Positions 1 to 6,100 of a stretch of 12,878 nt of DNA are shown in pieces (positions within the stretch are counted from its first letter, which is position 1; each line of letters begins with the position of its first letter). The notes below the pieces were generated by a model. That model made no database searches. It saw only the letters and a program-made list of their open reading frames with translations, and was not told the origin of the DNA. Source of the stretch: Baffinella frigidus (lineage: Eukaryota; Cryptophyceae; Cryptomonadales; Baffinellaceae). The translations under genes were made by a program, and so were the position numbers. The DNA lies in contig MU646796.1 of the NCBI GenBank assembly GCA_026770585.1, positions 261,704-274,581 on the forward strand. Reading direction: 5' to 3'.

Positions 1-29
1 CCCCCCTCTCTCTCCTTCCCTCTCTCTCG

Positions 30-168
30 CTAGCCCTGGTTGGGCCTGACACGGGGGGGTGGGAGGGGGGGCGGTACCGGGACGAGGAAGTAGTAGAAGC
101 CCGCGGTGGTCCCGAGCAGCAGCCCTGCACCCCCGCGCCACTCGACGTCAGATTCATAGGACAACGCA
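30..168 (-). CDS. VTE3: VTE3 exon 11: C-terminal anchor and stop
   Basis: Acceptor ATTTTCAG|TGC. It encodes ALSYESDVEWRGGAG, the hydrophobic GLLLGTTAGFYYFLVPV, then a Pro-rich tail ending RPNQG and TAG at 32-30. The single hydrophobic segment followed by a short tail corresponds to the C-terminal inner-envelope anchor of VTE3. The Pro-rich tail lacks the lysine/aspartate-rich end of the plant protein. The acceptor lies in a terminal inverted repeat (169-197). Confidence 0.85.
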
Positions 169-3100
169 CTGAAAATCGGGTAGTTAGGCCTACGGTATTG
201 ACTACGGTAGGCCGTAGGGGCCTGGGGGGGCTCCTACGAAAAACCCTACGGCCTACCGTAGGCCCAACTACCCCATTTTCAGCCCGTTACCCTATTAAGA
301 TGGACCCGCCTCAGCAACCGCGCGGGGCAGGCCCGCCTCAGCAACGGGAGACAGCACCCACTACCCGCGCCACTCGCGGTCCGATGGGCCCGCCTCAGCA
401 CCGGAAGACAGGAAAAACCCGGCGCGGGACAGAGCATGGCCTTTCTGCAGGATACGATCCGGTGTCCGCCTATGGTGGGAGCTAACAGAACCTAACGGAC
501 CTAAAGGAGGGGGTAGGTACGCACGCATGATGTTGGCGAGGGTGTTCTTGGGGCGGGAGTTCTCATCGCGCGCTTCGATCTTCGGGCCCATCTCCTGCCA
601 CCCCCGCCATCGCCAGTCAACCAATTGTCCACTAAATCTGCCATCAACACACACGCCCCCGATTGTACAGAAAGGCAACCGTCAGAATTTTGGGGGTTCG
701 GGGTTGGGAATTGGGGGTTCGGGTTTAGGGTCAACACTCGCCCCCCCCCACCCTTCCCACACAGCGGGCTACGAAGGGATTTTCGGCCCTTTTGGGGGCG
801 ACTTGCCGTTACCTTATCCATAGGACCCCCCCCATGTTCCTACAGGTTGCCTACCGTGGAGTCCTGGGTCTGATCGCTTAGGGGTTATTCGAAACCCTTT
901 CGAAGTCCGCTGTGTAGATTTAGCGAAAGTGAAATCCTTAAGTGGATGCGACCTGCAGGGCTCGCCACGAAAACACATTTAGAGCAGGAAACCCTAAACC
1001 CTCAACCCTAAACCTCCGTTTTTCTCCGCTCGGCAGGCACCGACCTACACTCTACGCCCTGCACCCTACACTCTGAACCCTACTCGTCATAGGGTGCGGG
1101 CCTCACCAGTTTCGCGGGTCCGGCTGTTCTATATTCGTAGGAACTACCCTGTGTCCCTACGGACGGCCTACCGAAGTGTCCTACGGATGATTTACTTATG
1201 GGGTATTCACGAAAATCAGAGGGGACCCAACCCAAAAGTTAATTTCAAGGGAGAAATCATAGGAGAAATTACTATGGCACAGGTAAATTTACTTATGAAT
1301 CTTAATGAATCTTAATTCACGAAAAGCAGGCACAGACGCGCCATGGGGTGCATCACCAGCTTCCAAACGGAGAAAATTGGGGGTTTAGGGTTCAGGGTCA
1401 CGGATTTTAGGGTTTCCTGGTGTAAATGGGGTGCGGGCATCACCAGCTTGGCTGCCCCGGCCGTCTTCTTGGTGCCGGTCACCGAGCAGCCCATGATCAG
1501 CCCGTGCCTGCCGAGCGCGGTATATTACATTGGGGCGCCCGCCGTTTAATTAGGCCCCCTAATGAAGTTTAATTAGGACCCCTATTGAAGTTTAGGACTC
1601 CTTATGAATGGGTTAGCTCTTGGGTCCCACCACCAGCCTGGCTGCCTCGGCCGGCTTCTTGGTGCCGGTCATCGAGCAGCCCATCATCACCCCGTGCCTG
1701 CACCACACACCGCGTCCATTTATTTTCGCGGTACTAATTAAGAAGTCTACGTGTTGTCGTGGTACTGATTAAGAATGGCTCTGCACAGTACCAAGACATC
1801 TTATTAACCGACGTTTCGACCGCATTTTCGGGCCGGGCGTCTTCAGGGTATAGGGTATCCCTTAAGTGGCGAGTAGGCTCATACACCCTACGGTAGGGTA
1901 CTAGGACCTGCCTAGGACCTCTTGCGGGTCAAATTTGACCAGCTCGCCACTTAAGGTCAAAGGATAGGGTTTGGGGAGTACCGGCGGACGCCGTGGTACC
2001 ACGACGCGCCGATCCGCGTCATTTTGACGTCTTCGATCTACTAACAGCCCGATTACATAGGGCCGCTAGAGGTTTAATTAGGCCCCCTAATTAGGTTTAA
2101 TTAGGCCACCTAATTAGGCTTACTTAGGCCACCAATTATGTTTAATTAGGCCACCTAAACAGGTTTAATTATGCCACATATTGATTATGGTTTATGATTT
2201 ATTATTTGTTAGTTATCATTTATCATTTAGGGTTGAGGGTTGGTTACCGGCGGACGCCGTGGTACCACGACGGGCCGATGCGCGTCATCTTCACGTCCTC
2301 GAACCCCGCCTTGTCGAACCAATCCAGGTATTCCGCCTGCCGAGCCCCACCGTTACATCCCAAACCGTCATAGCGTGTTACATCCCAAACCGGGGTTTGG
2401 GATGTAACAGCCGCTCTAGGGTAGGCACCCCTAGGCACCCTAGAGGCTCAAGGGGTTGGGGGTTGGGGGCTAGGCGTTAGAGGTTGCGGTTAGGGTGCAG
2501 GGTGCAGGGGTTAGGCGTCTTTTTGACGTCCTCGACCTCAAAGCCTGCCTTGCCAAACCACTCCACATACTGTGGTATTTGTCAAACCACTCCAATACTG
2601 GATTCACCCAAACCCTCCCAGGCCTGGCAGGGTTTGGGTGTGGGGTTAGGGGCTTGTATTCCGTGTTTGTGGTCTGGGCTTTGGGTTAGAGGGGTAAAGA
2701 GGTTAGGGTTTAAGGGTTGGGATTCAGGATTTGGACGTTAGGGGTTAGGAGTCATCTTGACGTAGCACAAAACCACCCCTAAGATGATGCCAAAAGATGA
2801 TTTAAAATCACCCCTAAGATAGAAAAAAGGTGATTGAATCTGTTTCCACACGAAATTGGAGGGGTCAGGAGGACCTCTGTCGGGAAAAGCATCCACGAAT
2901 CCGCGAAGAAGCGCGAAATCGGTATTTTTCGGCCCATAGGGCCCTACGGTAGCAAACCCCTAGGAACCTAGCGATTTCCTAGGGGGGTGAATAGATGGCT
3001 GGTTCACATTAAAGCGTACCGCCTAGTGAAAATTGCTACAGACGGAAACGGCGATTTGAGCCGCTTCGGGTTTTGCTGGGAGCACCTCGGTGGGGAAGAG

Positions 3101-6100
3101 CGTCCACAAATCCGGGGGGAAATTGTACACCCTGACCTCCTAAAGTTGCCTAGCTCTGCCTCACTCGGTTTAGCGGACTTGTCCTAAGTTGACATTTTGA
3201 GTGTGCGGTACAAATCCGTCAACGTTGGAGCGGGAAATAGCCCGGGCCCACCAAATTGGTGAGAGCCAAAATAGACTGAGACAGAGCGAGGAACCACTTA
3301 GCAGCCACCGCGGTCTTCACGGATGCAGTCCATCTAAACGATTTGTACTAGAATCTTGTCCATTGCTATGGATTCCAACCGGAATTTGCCCCGAGAATCC
3401 GGGGGAAAATATCTTGTGTGGCTGCTAAGTGGTGTCTTGTGTGGCTGCTGAGTGGTGCCTTGTGTGGCTGCTAAGTGGTCCGTGGCTGCTAAGTGGTCGT
3501 GATGCTAAGTGGTCGTGATGTTAAGTGGTGTGGCGGTTGGGGAGGACCTCGGTGGGGAAGAGCATCCACGAGTCCGCGAAAAAGCGCGAAATCGGGTTCG
3601 TGGGGAGCACCGGCCTGCCAAAGATCCCGCATGTCAACTTATCTCACGTGTCAACTTATCTCGAGTGTCAACTTGTCTCGAGTGTCAACTTATTCTCGTG
3701 TAGAGTTTACTTATTCTCCTACGGCATCAACTTGTCGCATGCAGTGTTGACTGATGTCGTTTAGAGTTTAGAGACGAAGGATGTGGCTTTCAGGTTCAAG
3801 GTTCAGGGTTTAGGGTTTAGGGTTCAGGGTTCAGGGTTCAGGGTTTAGGGTTTAGGGCCAAGGGTCTAGGGTTCAGCGATGAGGGCGTAGGGTTGAGGGT
3901 TTAGGGATGAGGGTTCACGGTGCAGGGTCTAGGTTTCAGGGACGTCATCCCATTAGGGTTTCGGGTTTCGGGCTCAGGGGCTGGGGTTTCGTGAGTGTAT
4001 CCAATCATGCACGCCGGGTGTAGTGTGGTTCAAGGGTGAGGGTCTAGGGTTCAGGGATGAGGGTTCAGGGTTTCGGGTTTCGGAAGTATACCCCAGGAGG
4101 GTTCAGGGTTTCAGTTCAGGGTTTCGGGTTTCGGGAGTATACCCGATCATGCACGCCTGCCCGCCCGGCTTGAGAATACGGTACGACTCGCAGATCCCAC
4201 GCTGTTTAGGGTTTAGGGTTCAGGGCTTAGGGTTTAGGGTTCAGGGTTCAGGGTTTAGGGTTTAGGACTCAAGGTTTAGGGTCTCCTGACATTCTCTCGG
4301 TGCCGAGGATGTCGGGAGAGGAGAGAGGGCAGGCGAGAGAGAAGGGGGAGAAGGCAGGAGAGAGAGGAGAGAGAGGAGAGAGAAGGGAGAGGGGGAGAGG
4401 GGGAGAGGGAGAGAGGGAGAGAGGGAGAGAGGGAGAGAGGGAGAGAGGGAGAGAGGGAGAGAGGGAGAGAGGGAGAGAGGGAGCGATGGAGAGAGGAAGA
4501 GAGTGAGAGATGACGAGATGGAGAGAGGGAGAGATGGAGAGAGGGAGAGAGGAGGGTGGGGGATGGACACTTCTGAAACAAATGAAAACCCGAAAACCCG
4601 AAAACTGCAAGTCGAAGACGGACAACAATTACCGCAAACGCTCTACCCGCAGGGACGTAGCGGTCTGGATCTTTCACGCCCCCCAGATTCTTGGGGTCAC
4701 GTGATCAACCATGTACCCGAAAATGCCCTTCAAGTTAATTGCCTCGGGGGCAATTTGACTTTTTTACATAAAAAAGAGACGTGTAGTGTAGTCCACCGAG
4801 TGGGATGGAAATAGATGCGCCACACGGTGGGCTTCGAGGGTTTCGGGACCCACAGATTTAGCGGCAACGTGACCAAATCTGCATGAGAACATCCTTAAAG
4901 TTGACTGCTCACAGGGTAAGTTGACTTTTGATGGAAGGTGCGTAGTCCACTGTGTGGTTAGGAAGGACCTGGGGCTCCGGCCAGTACTCGATACTGCCAG
5001 CCGAGACGTAGCGATCCTTGCTGTCCGTCTCGAACGGCAGTTCCTGCCACGAAAACTGTCAGCCTACTTACAAAACGGGTCCTGCTGAGAAAAGTGTCAG
5101 TCTACTTACAAAAACGCATGGCCAGGGAAACATCAGGGGGCTTCGAAGGAGATTTCGAGCAGAATTCCCGCCAGCGGTCCTTGATGTCCGTCTCGAGCGG
5201 CAAGTCCCGCCAACTCGATTTGGGATTGAGGATGAGGTTTCTACGCCATGTCAGAAGCGAGCATTTCATTTCCAGGTTCATCTACGAACAAAGTCGATTC
5301 TCGCCCGGAAACACGCCAAAAGTGTAGAAATTCGAGCCATTTCTAGGGGCAATAATATTTTTTGTGTACCACGAAACACTTTTAGCGTCAACCGTCGCGT
5401 TGAAATTCGCAACTTGTGACCTGGCGTGGCCCACTCGAGGCGGGCCAGGCCCTCTTTTTAAATTTCAGTTGTAGGTGCGCGTGCAGGTTTGTAAGAGAGT
5501 TGGTCATGTTGCCTACCGAAAAGCGCATTCGCGCCTTGGCAATCTAGCGCATTCGTACGAGTAGGGGTCCGATCCCCGACCGCCCCCCCTCCCCTAGTGC
5601 AAACCACTTCGGCAGAACCATCACCCTCAACGCCTAAAGAAACCCTTTTTGGTTTATTCCCAGCACGGTTTGGTTTATTGCGGTTGATTTATTTGCGCAG
5701 GGGCCACCTTGGCCACTCGAGGCTCGAAATGGGACTATTTTAAATGTGGGGTGGTTCAATTTAGTACCAGTCACGGGCAGGCGTGGTCACGTATCGGGCG
5801 GAATTCCGGGCGATACGAAATGGGAGGGCAGGGGCGGGCGAACCTCGGCATCGCCCTCGATGATGGACACGCCCTTGAGCGCGTCCTTGGCGCGCGCCTT
5901 GGCCAGCTGGTGCGGCGACTGGTCCATCAGCACCAAGCGGGAGGCCGTCGCGCCCGCCTGCGTTCCGCGAGAGCCTCAGCGAGAGGGGGCAAGAGAGAGC
6001 CTTAGCCAGAGAGGCTTAGCGAGAGAGGGGGCTGGAGGTCGTGTTTTTGCGTGCTTTGCCCGCGTCCGTCTAGGTTTGGGGTTTGGGGTTTGGGGATTGG

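Larger units (their letters stand above)
595..1443 (-). other. VTE3 intron 9
   Basis: An 849-nt intron. It contains degenerate heptamers near 690-735, CCCTAAA/CCCTACA heptamers at 990-1085, and two tiny fragments of exon 9 with its donor (1092-1112 and 1342-1364). No other coding signal is seen. Confidence 0.6.
2337..3547 (-). other. VTE3 intron 7
   Basis: A 1.2-kb intron that holds two extra copies of exon 7, part of an extra exon 8, a copy of the CTCTGYCTCA repeat, the GCTGCTAAGTGGT tandem array, and short inverted repeats such as CCCCTAGG...CCTAGGGG near 2956-2984. A direct repeat CACCCCTAAGAT occurs twice near 2774 and 2810. Confidence 0.6.

Noticed and set aside
4262-4677. Three long overlapping minus-strand open frames rich in Ser, Leu and Pro
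   Set aside because: They are translations of the GAGAGAGG simple repeat, which is open in several frames at once; there is no start context or family signal.
5495-5575. tRNA-like stretch with GGGGTCCGATCCCC resembling a T-arm
   Set aside because: No matching acceptor stem or complete anticodon arm could be drawn, and the spacing to any A-box-like sequence is too short. At best it is a degraded tRNA-derived fragment.
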